A stretch of DNA of 64,000 nucleotides from an uncultured Acidobacteriia bacterium (GTDB lineage: Bacteria > Acidobacteriota > Terriglobia > Bryobacterales > Bryobacteraceae): contig CAINNJ010000064.1 in assembly GCA_903851195.1 (NCBI GenBank), positions 248,001-312,000 on the forward strand. Reading direction: 5' to 3'. A program made the translations under genes and the position numbers. The stretch's first letter is position 1, and each line of letters starts with the position of its first letter. This document shows, piece by piece, positions 1 to 7,755 of this stretch. The notes under the pieces are model-generated. The model did no database searches, was not told the DNA's origin, and saw nothing but the letters and a program-made list of their open reading frames with translations.

Positions 1-514
1 CGGACCCGGCCTCGAGCTTGTCCGCGCGCCACGCGCCCGCCTGCACGGAGAGCAGATGCGGAGCCGCCCCGCTGAACGTCACATCCGCGTTGATCTTCCC
101 CTGGAACAACTGGCGCACGGCGGTGAGAGAGCCGTTGGCGGTGCGATGTCCCACCACGTCGCTGACCAGCACGCGGGAAAGCGAAGTCGCCAGTTTGGGA
201 GCGAAGTCGCGAACCTGGTAGGTATGCGGAAACACCACGTAATCCGGCTGGTGCGCGGCGATCAGCTGCCCGAGAGCAAGGCTGTAACCATCGGGCGTGT
301 AGTCCTTCAGCAGCGGGTGGTCCACGGTGTGGATCTTCGCGATCTTCCAGCCCGTCAGCGACTGCGCCGCCGCTTCCGCGCCACTGCCCGGCACGGCCGC
401 AAATACCGGCAGATTCAGTTCGGCGCCGAACTGCTGACCGGCCGCCAGCGCTTCAAGCGCCATCTTGTGCAGTTTGCCGTCCCGCTGTTCCAGTACCACC
501 AGAATGCCGCTCAT
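1..514 (-). CDS. etfA: Electron transfer flavoprotein alpha subunit, N-terminal part (cut by window edge)
   Basis: The frame reads from ATG at 514 to the window edge, about 171 codons, starting MSGILVVLEQ. ETF alpha pairs with ETF beta, binds FAD and passes electrons from acyl-CoA and other dehydrogenases to the quinone pool. Only the N-terminal part is visible; the C-terminal FAD-binding domain lies beyond position 1. Its start codon overlaps the etfB stop as ATGA (511-514), so the two are probably translationally coupled. The alpha assignment rests on position after etfB and the N-terminal pattern typical of EtfA. Confidence 0.85.
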   Translation of the reverse strand, partial: MSGILVVLEQRDGKLHKMALEALAAGQQFGAELNLPVFAAVPGSGAEAAAQSLTGWKIAKIHTVDHPLLKDYTPDGYSLALGQLIAAHQPDYVVFPHTYQVRDFAPKLATSLSRVLVSDVVGHRTANGSLTAVRQLFQGKINADVTFSGAAPHLLSVQAGAWRADKLEAGS

Positions 515-1281
515 ATTACCCTCGCTTCGAACCGGAGTTTTTCGACCAGTTGCGCCGCCGCTTCCTTCGGCGGACCGTCGAACACCTGCGAGCGCTTCGA
601 CTTCTCCGGCAGATAAATCCGCTCCAGCTGCACGGGCGAGGCGCCCGGCGCGGCCAGTTCGTCCGCGGCCAGAACTTTCACTTCCTTGCTGCGCGCTTTT
701 TTGATGCCCATCAGAGTGGCGTAGCGCAGTTTCGTGGCGCCGGACTGGATGGTCAGCAGCGCGGGCAGCGGCAGGTCGACGTGCTGGAACCAGCCGTCTT
801 CCAGTTCGCGCTTGACCCGGATCCCGTCGCCTTCCGGTTCAATGTTCATGATCAGCGTGGCGTGCGGCAGGCCCATGATTTCGGCCAGAATCACACCGGT
901 TTGTCCGTATCCGAGATCGTCCGACTGCAGGCCGGTCAGAACCAGATCCGGCTGCTCGCCGGAAAGTGCCTGCGCCATCATCTGGCCGAGAGACAACGGA
1001 TCGCTCTGGCTGCCTTCTTCGGTTTCAATATGAATCGCCCGGTCCGCGCCTTTGGCGAGAGCCTCGCGAATGGTTTGTCCGGCGCGGTCCGGACCCGCGC
1101 AAAGCACGATGACTTCCCCGCCCTGCTTTTCCCTGAACTGCAGGCCGGCTTCGAGGGCGTAGGCGTCCGGTTCATTAATTTCGTAGGTGAGATCCGCGTC
1201 TTCGATCCAGACGCCGGACGCGTCCACCTTCAGCAGGCTGTCCCGTGCCGGGACCTGCTTGATGGCGACAACGATCTTCAT
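511..1281 (-). CDS. etfB: Electron transfer flavoprotein beta subunit
   Basis: 256 residues, the usual length for EtfB, starting MKIVVAIKQVPARDS. The family binds AMP and forms the ETF heterodimer with EtfA. Residues around 110-135 (DLVLTGLQSDDLGYGQTG) fit the EtfB/EtfA nucleotide-fold core, and the C-terminal part carries the conserved K-KARSKEV region. The ATG at 1279-1281 follows a GGAG that overlaps the end of fabF, with 6 bases between the genes. Placement behind acpP and fabF suggests an operon joining fatty acyl metabolism to respiratory electron transfer; which dehydrogenase feeds it cannot be told here. Confidence 0.93.
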   Translation of the reverse strand: MKIVVAIKQVPARDSLLKVDASGVWIEDADLTYEINEPDAYALEAGLQFREKQGGEVIVLCAGPDRAGQTIREALAKGADRAIHIETEEGSQSDPLSLGQMMAQALSGEQPDLVLTGLQSDDLGYGQTGVILAEIMGLPHATLIMNIEPEGDGIRVKRELEDGWFQHVDLPLPALLTIQSGATKLRYATLMGIKKARSKEVKVLAADELAAPGASPVQLERIYLPEKSKRSQVFDGPPKEAAAQLVEKLRFEARVI

Positions 1282-1287
1282 GTTTGG

Positions 1288-2529
1288 TTACTCCGTGAAT
1301 CTTTTGAAAATGAGCGCGCCGTTGGTGCCGCCGAAACCGAAGGAATTGGACAGAACGTAATCCAGTTTCATCGGCCGCGGTTCATTAGGCACGTAGTCAA
1401 GGTCGCAGCCGGGATCGGGCGTCTGGTAGTTCGCAGTCGGCGGAACGACCTGATTCATCAGGGCGCAAACGGCAATGCCGGCTTCGAGTCCGCCCGCGCC
1501 ACCCAGCAGGTGACCCGTCATGGATTTGGTGGAACTGACCGCGAGTTTCCTGGCATGATCCCCGAACGCGCGTTTGATCGCGACGGTTTCCGCCTGATCG
1601 CCCAGGGAAGTGGACGTGCCGTGGGCGTTGATGTAATCGATCTGCTCGGGGTTGAGTTTCGCGTCCCGCAGCGCGACACGCATCACGCGGAAAGCGCCTT
1701 CGCCATCTTCGGGCGGCGACGTGAAATGGTATGCATCGCCGCTCATCCCGTAGCCGACGATCTCCGCCATAATGGGGGCGCCGCGGCGCCTGGCGGTCTC
1801 GAGCTCTTCGAGTATCAGAATGCCCGCGCCTTCGCCGACGACGAAGCCGTCCCGATCGCGATCGAACGGACGGGACGCATGGGCCGGATCGTCATTGCGC
1901 TGCGACATGGCGCGCATCGCCGCGAAACCACCGATGCCCATGGGCGTGATGCAGGCCTCGGTGCCGCCGCAGATCATCACGTCGGCATCGCCGCGCTGAA
2001 TAATCTTGAACGAATCGCCAATGCAGTGGGCACTGGTGGTGCAGGCCGTCGCGGTGGCCGAGTTCGGGCCTTTCGCGCCGGTGCGGATGGAAATGTAACC
2101 CGACGCCAGATTGATGATGGTGGCCGGAATGAAGAAAGGCGAGATACGGCGCGGGCCGAACTCCAGCAGATTCTTGTGCTCGCGCTCGATAACTTCGAAG
2201 CCGCCGATGCCGCTGCCGATGTAGACGCCCACCTGTTCGGCATTTTCCGGAGTCACCCGCAGGCCGGAAGATTGAAGGGCATCCTCGGAAGCCGCGATGG
2301 CCAGGTGGATGAAACGCCCCATCTTCTTGATTTCTTTCTTTTCAATAAAGCGCGCGGGATCGAAATGCTTGATCTCTCCCGCGATTCGGCAATTGAAAAG
2401 CGACGCATCAAAAGACTGAATTTCGGAGATCCCGCTGCGGACCTCCATCAGGCCTTGCCACGTCTCGGCTGTGGTGTCTCCGATGGCGGTCAGCAGACCA
2501 ACGCCGGTGACTACGACTCTGCGGGGAAT
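1288..2529 (-). CDS. fabF: Beta-ketoacyl-ACP synthase II, apparent ATT start
   Basis: Condensing enzyme of type II fatty acid synthesis, elongating acyl-ACP with malonyl-ACP. Visible motifs are TACTTSAHCIGDSF with the active-site Cys, INAHGTSTSLGD (first catalytic His), TKSMTGHLLGGAGG (Lys and second His) and SFGFGGTNGALIF near the end. No ATG, GTG or TTG occurs in frame between the acpP stop and ATG 2448, which would remove the conserved start of the fold. An ATT at 2527-2529, six bases after AAGGAG (2536-2541), restores IPRRVVVTGVGLLTAIGD and gives 413 residues, the family's usual length. I therefore place the start at ATT; the starting codon is inference, the gene identity is clear. Confidence 0.9.
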   Translation of the reverse strand: MPRRVVVTGVGLLTAIGDTTAETWQGLMEVRSGISEIQSFDASLFNCRIAGEIKHFDPARFIEKKEIKKMGRFIHLAIAASEDALQSSGLRVTPENAEQVGVYIGSGIGGFEVIEREHKNLLEFGPRRISPFFIPATIINLASGYISIRTGAKGPNSATATACTTSAHCIGDSFKIIQRGDADVMICGGTEACITPMGIGGFAAMRAMSQRNDDPAHASRPFDRDRDGFVVGEGAGILILEELETARRRGAPIMAEIVGYGMSGDAYHFTSPPEDGEGAFRVMRVALRDAKLNPEQIDYINAHGTSTSLGDQAETVAIKRAFGDHARKLAVSSTKSMTGHLLGGAGGLEAGIAVCALMNQVVPPTANYQTPDPGCDLDYVPNEPRPMKLDYVLSNSFGFGGTNGALIFKRFTE

Positions 2530-2541
2530 AAGTGACTCCTT
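2524..2541 (-). promoter_or_regulatory. Ribosome binding site and ATT initiation codon of fabF
   Basis: On the minus strand AAGGAG (2541-2536) is followed by six bases and then ATT (2529-2527). This is the only well-spaced Shine-Dalgarno signal matching the homologous N-terminus. AUU starts are known from infC and pcnB of E. coli, where they serve regulation by IF3. Confidence 0.6.
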
Positions 2542-2610
2542 AGGTTCGCTCCGCGGCTCGATGCCCGCTCCGGTGCGGCGGGCTAATGCGGAAGCGCCAG
2601 TGCAAAAACG

Positions 2611-2850
2611 CTATTTCTTTTTCGCTTCGATGTAGGTGATGGCGTCGCCGACGGTCGTGATCTTCTCGGCGTCCTCGTCGGGGATCTCCAGCTCGAAGGC
2701 TTCTTCGAAAGCCATTACAAGTTCAACGATATCGAGGGAGTCGGCACCCAGATCATCGACGAATGAGGCCTTGTTGTCCACCTGGCCCTCGTCAACACCC
2801 AACTGTTCGACAATAATCTGTTTAACCTTCTGCTCTACGGGCGATGCCAT
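2611..2850 (-). CDS. acpP: Acyl carrier protein
   Basis: 79 residues from the ATG at 2850, preceded by GGAGG five bases upstream; a GTG twelve bases further up is in frame but overlaps that signal. The acidic protein carries [18 protein letters not shown], whose Ser receives 4'-phosphopantetheine from holo-ACP synthase. It carries growing acyl chains for FabF, encoded directly downstream. The 81-base gap to fabF contains the fabF ribosome binding site. A possible -10 (TAGAAT on the minus strand, 2922-2927) lies upstream. Confidence 0.96.
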   Translation of the reverse strand: MASPVEQKVKQIIVEQLGVDEGQVDNKASFVDDLGADSLDIVELVMAFEEAFELEIPDEDAEKITTVGDAITYIEAKKK

Positions 2851-3017
2851 AACTTCCTCCACTATACCCTGAATACGCCTCGCATCCGGCCCCGGAGGCG
2901 GGAGAGAGGCGCAAAGCTCTGATTCTACACTATGGACGGAAAATCAGTGTAAAAATCCGCTTTCGCGCTGCCCGCCGGCCTGCCGGCGGACGACGAAGAG
3001 GCCGGACGACGAGGCGG

Positions 3018-3755
3018 GTGTGCCACCATCGGGTCATCGGCACCGCACTCACAGTAGTCCTTGTTTCTCCGCGCAATCCGCTGAACATCGGCGCCGCGGC
3101 GCGGGCCATGGCCAACTTCGGCTTTGACGATCTGCGCCTCGTGGATCCGTACGAGGTGGCCTTCCGCGAGGCCGTGTCCGCGGTGGGCGGCGCGCACGTG
3201 CTGCAAAGCGCGCGGGTGTACGCAACGCTGGGCGAGGCGCTGGCGGACTGCTCGCTGGTGGTGGGAACCACCGCGGGGCAGAAACGCGTCCCGCAGCAGC
3301 CCGTGGATCGCCTGGAAGCCGCTATGCCGCGCGTGCGGCAGAATGCGGGGCGCGCCGCGCTGCTGTTCGGCTCGGAAAAATTCGGTCTTTCCAACGACGA
3401 CATGAGTCACTGCCACGCCCTCATCCGGATTCCCACGGCGCCCGGCACGCCGTCCATGAATCTTGGTCAGGCCGTGGCCGTGTGCCTGTGGGAACTGGTT
3501 CGGGACGATACGGCTGTGGCCGCGGTGAACGCGCCCGAAAAGAAGACGGATTCCGTGTCCGGCGAAGAGGCCGAGCGGCTGACCACCATGCTGCTGGATG
3601 TGCTGCGGGAATCCGGCTACACGAACCGGATTACGGCAGTCTCGACGGATCTGAAAGTCAGACGCTGGTTGCGGAGGCTGCGCATCAGCCGGCGGGATGC
3701 GCCGTTGTTGCTGGGCATCCTGCGGCAGATTTTGTGGAAATTCCGGACCCGCTGA
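3018..3755 (+). CDS. TrmJ/SpoU-type tRNA 2'-O-methyltransferase
   Basis: 245 residues. The SPOUT signature motifs are all visible: SPRNPLNIGAAARAMANFG near residue 17, LLFGSEKFGLSN around 115, and IPTAPGTPSMNLGQAVAV near 140, which together make the trefoil-knot SAM site. Length and the C-terminal helical extension fit TrmJ, which methylates the 2'-O of nucleotide 32 of tRNAs. The start is taken as GTG at 3018; the first few residues before the TALTVVLVSPRNP strand are uncertain. It is divergent from acpP and convergent with mqnD. Specificity (TrmJ versus another SpoU enzyme) is by motif similarity only. Confidence 0.85.
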   Translation: MCHHRVIGTALTVVLVSPRNPLNIGAAARAMANFGFDDLRLVDPYEVAFREAVSAVGGAHVLQSARVYATLGEALADCSLVVGTTAGQKRVPQQPVDRLEAAMPRVRQNAGRAALLFGSEKFGLSNDDMSHCHALIRIPTAPGTPSMNLGQAVAVCLWELVRDDTAVAAVNAPEKKTDSVSGEEAERLTTMLLDVLRESGYTNRITAVSTDLKVRRWLRRLRISRRDAPLLLGILRQILWKFRTR

Positions 3756-3770
3756 TCTTAAAGGAAATAC

Positions 3771-4616
3771 TTAGCGGGCGAATTCGACCTGGATCCGGTG
3801 CGGAATCAGGCCCACTTCGAATCCTTTATCGAACATCAGCTGCGCCGCCTCCGGGATGACCGTGCCCGCATCGACCGTGTAGTGGTTCACATACATGCCG
3901 ACGAACTTTTCGGCCAGGCGCGGCTCCATGTCGCGCGCGAACTGCAGCGCGTAATCGAGCGCCTCGGCGTGGTTGTCGAGAGCGTACTGGATACTGTCTT
4001 TCATCATCCGGCAGCACTCGCTCCTCACATCCTCCGGCAGAGCGCGCCGCAGTACGTTGGCGCCCAGGGGCAGAGGCAAAGAATATTTCTCTTTCCACCA
4101 CTTCCCCATATCGAGCACGCGATGAAAACCCGCTTTGTTATAGGTGAGCTGCGCTTCGTGGATGATCAGACCGGCATCGGTGCCGCCCGCTTGCACCGTT
4201 TCCAGAATTTTGTCGAAGGGGACCGACACCGGAATGATGTCCGGCTCGAAGATTTTCAGCGCCAGATACGCGGTGGTGAGAGTACCGGGAATGGCGATCC
4301 GCTTCCCCTTGATCTCGTCCGGTTCCATGGGGTGCAGTGCGACCACCATGGGACCATACCCATCGCCGATGCTGGAACCCGCCGCCATCAAAACATATTT
4401 ATCGGCGACGTAAGGATAAGCGTGATAAGAAATGGCGGTGAGGTCGTAGACTCCCTCCATCGCTTTCCGGTTCAGGCTTTCGATATCGGACAGCACGTGC
4501 CGAAAACTCAGTTTCGGAGAACGGATCTTCTTGGTAGCCAGCCCATAAAACATGAAAGCATCGTCGGAGTCCGGGCTATGGGCACTAACGATTTCGAAGG
4601 GAGTAGAATCCGGCAT
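3771..4616 (-). CDS. mqnD: 1,4-dihydroxy-6-naphthoate synthase (futalosine menaquinone pathway)
   Basis: 281 residues with the periplasmic-binding-protein-like fold of MqnA/MqnD. The N-terminal SPDSDDAFMFYGL and the mid-protein LPLPLGANVLRRAL are characteristic of MqnD, which converts cyclic dehypoxanthine futalosine to 1,4-dihydroxy-6-naphthoate. This implies menaquinone made by the futalosine route rather than MenFDHCEBA, in line with many Acidobacteriota. No other mqn gene is in the window. The gene is transcribed on the minus strand, downstream of a 450-base region that contains a candidate RNA. Confidence 0.88.
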   Translation of the reverse strand: MPDSTPFEIVSAHSPDSDDAFMFYGLATKKIRSPKLSFRHVLSDIESLNRKAMEGVYDLTAISYHAYPYVADKYVLMAAGSSIGDGYGPMVVALHPMEPDEIKGKRIAIPGTLTTAYLALKIFEPDIIPVSVPFDKILETVQAGGTDAGLIIHEAQLTYNKAGFHRVLDMGKWWKEKYSLPLPLGANVLRRALPEDVRSECCRMMKDSIQYALDNHAEALDYALQFARDMEPRLAEKFVGMYVNHYTVDAGTVIPEAAQLMFDKGFEVGLIPHRIQVEFAR

Positions 4617-4711
4617 ACTGACTAGAGGCAGAATCGTTCAGTATCGCATGCCACAAGGGGTACCGTTTGAGGGAATCGGGAACGCGGCATGGGGGAGGGA
4701 AAGAAGTCGGG

Positions 4712-4950
4712 CAAAAAAACAAGGGCGGCTGTTCCTCAGGTCGTAAGCCAGAAGCCGGATTGCCACCGATCCATATCGCGCGAGGCGCGTGCGCAATTTT
4801 CGCGCAGTTCCCGGTGGTTCTGAAGCTTCATCACTGCCTGCTTACGCACGCCTGACGGAAACGGCCGCCCTCTGGCTGGCACGGTTCGATAGCCACCTCC
4901 CCCCGCGATACGATCGCGGTTCCTGGACGACTCAGGGGCAGATCTAAATA
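4712..4950 (-). ncRNA. Candidate structured RNA (unassigned)
   Basis: The roughly 450 bases from 4617 to 5064 contain no convincing gene. On the minus strand they show a TTATTTAG-like -10 near 4945, a perfect hairpin CCGCGAT-CGT-ATCGCGG (about 4909-4925), a TGCGC/GCGCA hairpin nested in a CCACCG/CGGTGG stem, a long-range pairing AGCCAGA/TCTGGCT, and a GCCGCCC followed by a T-run at 4711-4722. Together these look like a transcribed, terminated, folded RNA of about 220 nt. I do not recognise a 6S, SRP, RNase P or tmRNA core. A 78-codon minus-strand frame overlaps it but resembles nothing. Confidence 0.3.
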
Positions 4951-5064
4951 AAAAAATTCCGCTCCTGGCCATATGTTCGCGCTGCCGTGCCTCAATGTCA
5001 ATGAATTTTAATGTTCCGGAGATGGCATCCCCGACACCGCACTCCGCTCCCGTACACTGGAGTC

Positions 5065-5676
5065 ATGAGAAGACGCGAGTTGCTCGCACTCACGCCGGCT
5101 GTGTTCAGTTCCGCTGTCTTTGTGCAAAGTTGCGGCTCCTCGCCCGAACCGAAGGTGGAGAAGAAGCCCGCCGTGCCGGTCACGGGCCTGCACGCGCTTT
5201 ATGCCATGTACGGCAAGGGAAGGCTGTGGGCTCCGGACATCAAGCTGGTGCGCCTGTCCAGCATCGATATTGCCCAGGTGAAGCGCGAGTCCGGCAAGGC
5301 GCCTGCCTGGCAGGCGATCTTCGCGTCGGAAAGCCTGGGACAGAAACGCGCGTATACCTACTCGGTCTTCGACGCCAGCACGACGCTGCGGGAAGGCACG
5401 TTCCCCGATTCGCCGGCCGCGTGGTCGAATGACAACCGGGCCATCTTAATGGCGGCGATACGGACGGACACCGACAAGGCTTGGGAGACGGCCCTGAAGC
5501 ATGGCGATCAGTACGCGAAAAAGAACCCGGACATGCCGATTTCCTATCTGCTGGAGATGGGCCGCCAGAACAGCGAGCCGCTGTGGCGCGTAATCTGGGG
5601 AGAAAGCGTCACAAGCAGCGCGCTGTCCATTCTCATCGACGCCAGCACCGGCGAGTACCTCGAAACTCTGCACTGA
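5065..5676 (+). CDS. Putative lipoprotein with PepSY-like C-terminus, function unknown
   Basis: 203 residues from ATG 5065. The N-terminus MRRRELLALTPAVFSSAVF ends in VQSC followed by GSSPEP, a plausible lipobox with Cys20. The final 30 residues (WRVIWGE...ILIDASTGEYLETL) resemble the end of PepSY domains, which bind or inhibit proteases or sit in cell-envelope proteins. I do not recognise a specific family. The stop is 25 bases from the convergent methyltransferase gene. Confidence 0.6.
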   Translation: MRRRELLALTPAVFSSAVFVQSCGSSPEPKVEKKPAVPVTGLHALYAMYGKGRLWAPDIKLVRLSSIDIAQVKRESGKAPAWQAIFASESLGQKRAYTYSVFDASTTLREGTFPDSPAAWSNDNRAILMAAIRTDTDKAWETALKHGDQYAKKNPDMPISYLLEMGRQNSEPLWRVIWGESVTSSALSILIDASTGEYLETLH

Positions 5677-5701
5677 CGCCGGGGCTGCACGAACTCGCGA
5701 C

Positions 5702-6622
5702 TTATCCTTTGATGCAGACCGCTGTCAGCGTCTTGCCGTCACTGCAGGGAATCTCGCCGACAATGCGGAGTCCGGCATGGCCTGTGAGCAGCCAGCGGAA
5801 GGCTTCCGGCGTGAACAGATAGCGAAAATTCAGCAGGATGCGCTCGCCGCGCGCCACGGAAAACTCGGAGCCCGCCACCAGAAGGCGCAGGTCGCGGGAC
5901 GCCATGAAGCGCCGGGTAAGCATGAACATGCCGTCCAGCCGGTCGTCCGGACGCTCGCTGAACTCAATTTCCCCATCGTCCGCCAGCACTCCCGCGGAAG
6001 CGAACGGCGCGAAGACAAACCGCTTCTGCGCATCCGAAACCAGGTCCGGAGTGCCGGGATGCAGATGGGCATCGATGATGAGAATATCGCCTTTTTTCAC
6101 ACAATCGGCTACATGGCGGATCTGGTCCATGGGGTCGAATCCGCCGAGCGTGCTGCCCACCATCAGAAAGAGGCGCGGCGCCTCGCTGACATCGGCGGCG
6201 AGCACCATGTGCATGGGGCTGGAAATATCCGCCTTGATGCCGAGAACTTCGCAATCGTCGTCTTCGGCGCCGGCGCAGGCCGTCTCCAGCAGTTGCTGGC
6301 TGGCATCGACCGGAAAATACCGAACTTCCCGCCCCGCCGCGGCAAGGGCGCGGAGCAGGATGCGGTCCTTTTGCGCATCCCCCGCCCCGAAACTGATGAC
6401 GGGCACGGGTCCGTTGAAGACTTTGGTCAGATCGGCCGCGCGCACGGCCAGGCTTTCCCAGGTGGACTGCACGGATTCCGCGGATTCAGCCGACACGTCC
6501 TCCCAGGCTTTCACCGACTGGGGCGTCCAGTAGAAAAACTTCTCCGGCAGATCGCGCGCTTCGATGGACTCGGCGAACTCGGCCGCAATCTCCGCTTCGG
6601 TGAGAAGAACCTCGATATTCAT
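5702..6622 (-). CDS. EgtD-like SAM-dependent methyltransferase (divergent)
   Basis: 306 residues related to the histidine-specific methyltransferase family of EgtD. Visible are the SAM-binding strand VPVISFGAGDAQKDRIL, the following acidic strand RYFPVDASQQLLETA, LFLMVGSTLGGFDPMDQIRH (the strand-4 region of the family) and a C-terminal barrel-like half ending DGKTLTAVCIKG. EgtD makes hercynine from histidine, but this sequence is clearly divergent and its substrate cannot be assigned. A more canonical EgtD lies at 29948-30916. No egtB is seen nearby. Confidence 0.7.
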   Translation of the reverse strand: MNIEVLLTEAEIAAEFAESIEARDLPEKFFYWTPQSVKAWEDVSAESAESVQSTWESLAVRAADLTKVFNGPVPVISFGAGDAQKDRILLRALAAAGREVRYFPVDASQQLLETACAGAEDDDCEVLGIKADISSPMHMVLAADVSEAPRLFLMVGSTLGGFDPMDQIRHVADCVKKGDILIIDAHLHPGTPDLVSDAQKRFVFAPFASAGVLADDGEIEFSERPDDRLDGMFMLTRRFMASRDLRLLVAGSEFSVARGERILLNFRYLFTPEAFRWLLTGHAGLRIVGEIPCSDGKTLTAVCIKG

Positions 6623-6709
6623 TCATCACCAGCTTAACGCTATCGACATACGCAGTATCGACAGACGCAGCCCGATGTAAACAGCCCGGGATTCCGGACG
6701 GCTCCCGCC

Positions 6710-6749
6710 AAAAGCAAAACGCGGACGACCGGTCACCCGGAGTCCGCGT
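6710..6749 (-). terminator. Rho-independent terminator of rpsT
   Basis: On the minus strand ACGCGGAC (6749-6742) pairs perfectly with GTCCGCGT (6726-6719) around a 15-base loop, followed by TTTTGCTTTT (6719-6710). It lies 26 bases past the rpsT stop. Confidence 0.85.
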
Positions 6750-6774
6750 CTGGCCAGCGATAAGGAACGAAGAA

Positions 6775-7053
6775 CTATTTTTGGGTGTCGCCCAGGGCAA
6801 CTTTCACCCGCGTGTGCAGACGGCTCTTGTAGCGGGCCGCCGTGCCCTGCTTGATGTAACCCTTACGGGCGGCTTTGTCGAGCAGCGAGAACGTGGAGCT
6901 GAGAGCGGTCTTGAGATCGCCCGGCTGTTTGGCGGCCAGCGCTTTGCGCATCGCGCGGATCTGGTGACGCAGACGGGTCTTTGCAAAACGATTGAATTCC
7001 GTGCGACGTTCGGTCTGCCGGACACGCTTCAGGGCAGAAACATGATTTGCCAT
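6775..7053 (-). CDS. rpsT: 30S ribosomal protein S20
   Basis: 92 residues, a normal S20 length, beginning [17 protein letters not shown] and very basic throughout. S20 binds 16S rRNA in the body of the 30S subunit and helps early assembly. The frame stays open upstream, but the family's start is the ATG at 7051-7053, preceded by AAGGA about eleven bases away. A strong hairpin terminator follows, so it is probably monocistronic. Confidence 0.96.
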   Translation of the reverse strand: MANHVSALKRVRQTERRTEFNRFAKTRLRHQIRAMRKALAAKQPGDLKTALSSTFSLLDKAARKGYIKQGTAARYKSRLHTRVKVALGDTQK

Positions 7054-7212
7054 TACTTCGATAATCCTTCTTTGATCTGGAACGCGCCGTCTGGCGATCG
7101 GAAACGCACAGCGGTACGCCGTTTTCGCTGGAAACGAATTCTCAGGATAACACACAACAGGCGCGAACTTCCTCGCGGTCACGTGCGTAGTTTCTGAAGG
7201 AAAGACATTCCG

Positions 7213-7407
7213 ATGCTGAAATTTCTTGTCTGGTGCATTCTGCTGGTGGCCTGCTGGCCGCTGGCACTGCTGGCGCTGATTCTATATCCCATTATCTGGC
7301 TGCTGCTGCTGCCGTTCCGGATCGTGGGAATCGCCGTGGGATCGGTGCTCGCCGCGGTGTGGGCGCTGGTGATGCTGCCTGCCCGGATTCTGCGCGGAAT
7401 CGTATAA
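7213..7407 (+). CDS. Small hydrophobic membrane protein, unknown
   Basis: 64 residues, almost entirely hydrophobic, with two or three membrane segments (residues 1-30 and 36-55) and a short basic end [17 protein letters not shown] sits about ten bases before ATG 7213. It lies 27 bases upstream of a DUF4342 protein on the same strand, so the two probably form an operon. No function can be assigned. Confidence 0.6.
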   Translation: MLKFLVWCILLVACWPLALLALILYPIIWLLLLPFRIVGIAVGSVLAAVWALVMLPARILRGIV

Positions 7408-7434
7408 CCCGCTATCGTTTGAACAGGAGAAGCT

Positions 7435-7755
7435 ATGGACACACTGCACACCGACAAACTGCACGTCATGGTCGAAGAAATCAAGGTATTCGGTCACGAA
7501 CTGGCCGACAAGGTCAAGACGCTGATTCACGAAGGCAACGTGCGGCGGGTCATCATTAAGGACGAGCACGGAAACACCTTCGTCGAGATTCCGGTGACCG
7601 TCGCGGCAGTCGGCGCGGTTTTCGCGCCCGTGCTCGCCGCGGTGGGGGCGATTGCGGCCATGGCGGCTAAGTTCACCATCGTCGTGGAGAAGTCGGTGCC
7701 CGCTCCGGAGCCCCACTCCGCAACGGCACACGAAAACGTCGTACCTGAAAACTAA
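7435..7755 (+). CDS. DUF4342 domain protein
   Basis: 106 residues. The stretch KVKTLIHEGNVRRVIIKDEHG followed by EIPVTVAAVGAVFAPVLAAVG matches the layout of DUF4342: a short helical start, a basic beta pair and a glycine/alanine-rich hydrophobic segment that is probably membrane associated. The family often occurs with LiaI/phage-shock-like small membrane proteins, which suits the hydrophobic neighbour just upstream; an envelope role is inference. AGGAG lies six bases before the ATG. Confidence 0.75.
   Translation: MDTLHTDKLHVMVEEIKVFGHELADKVKTLIHEGNVRRVIIKDEHGNTFVEIPVTVAAVGAVFAPVLAAVGAIAAMAAKFTIVVEKSVPAPEPHSATAHENVVPEN

Noticed and set aside
550-2535. A 661-codon open frame opposite fabF and etfB
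   Set aside because: Both opposite genes are certain; composition typical of an antisense shadow.
4736-4972. A 78-codon minus-strand frame in the mqnD-lipoprotein gap
   Set aside because: No similarity or sensible composition; the stems that overlap it make an RNA more likely.
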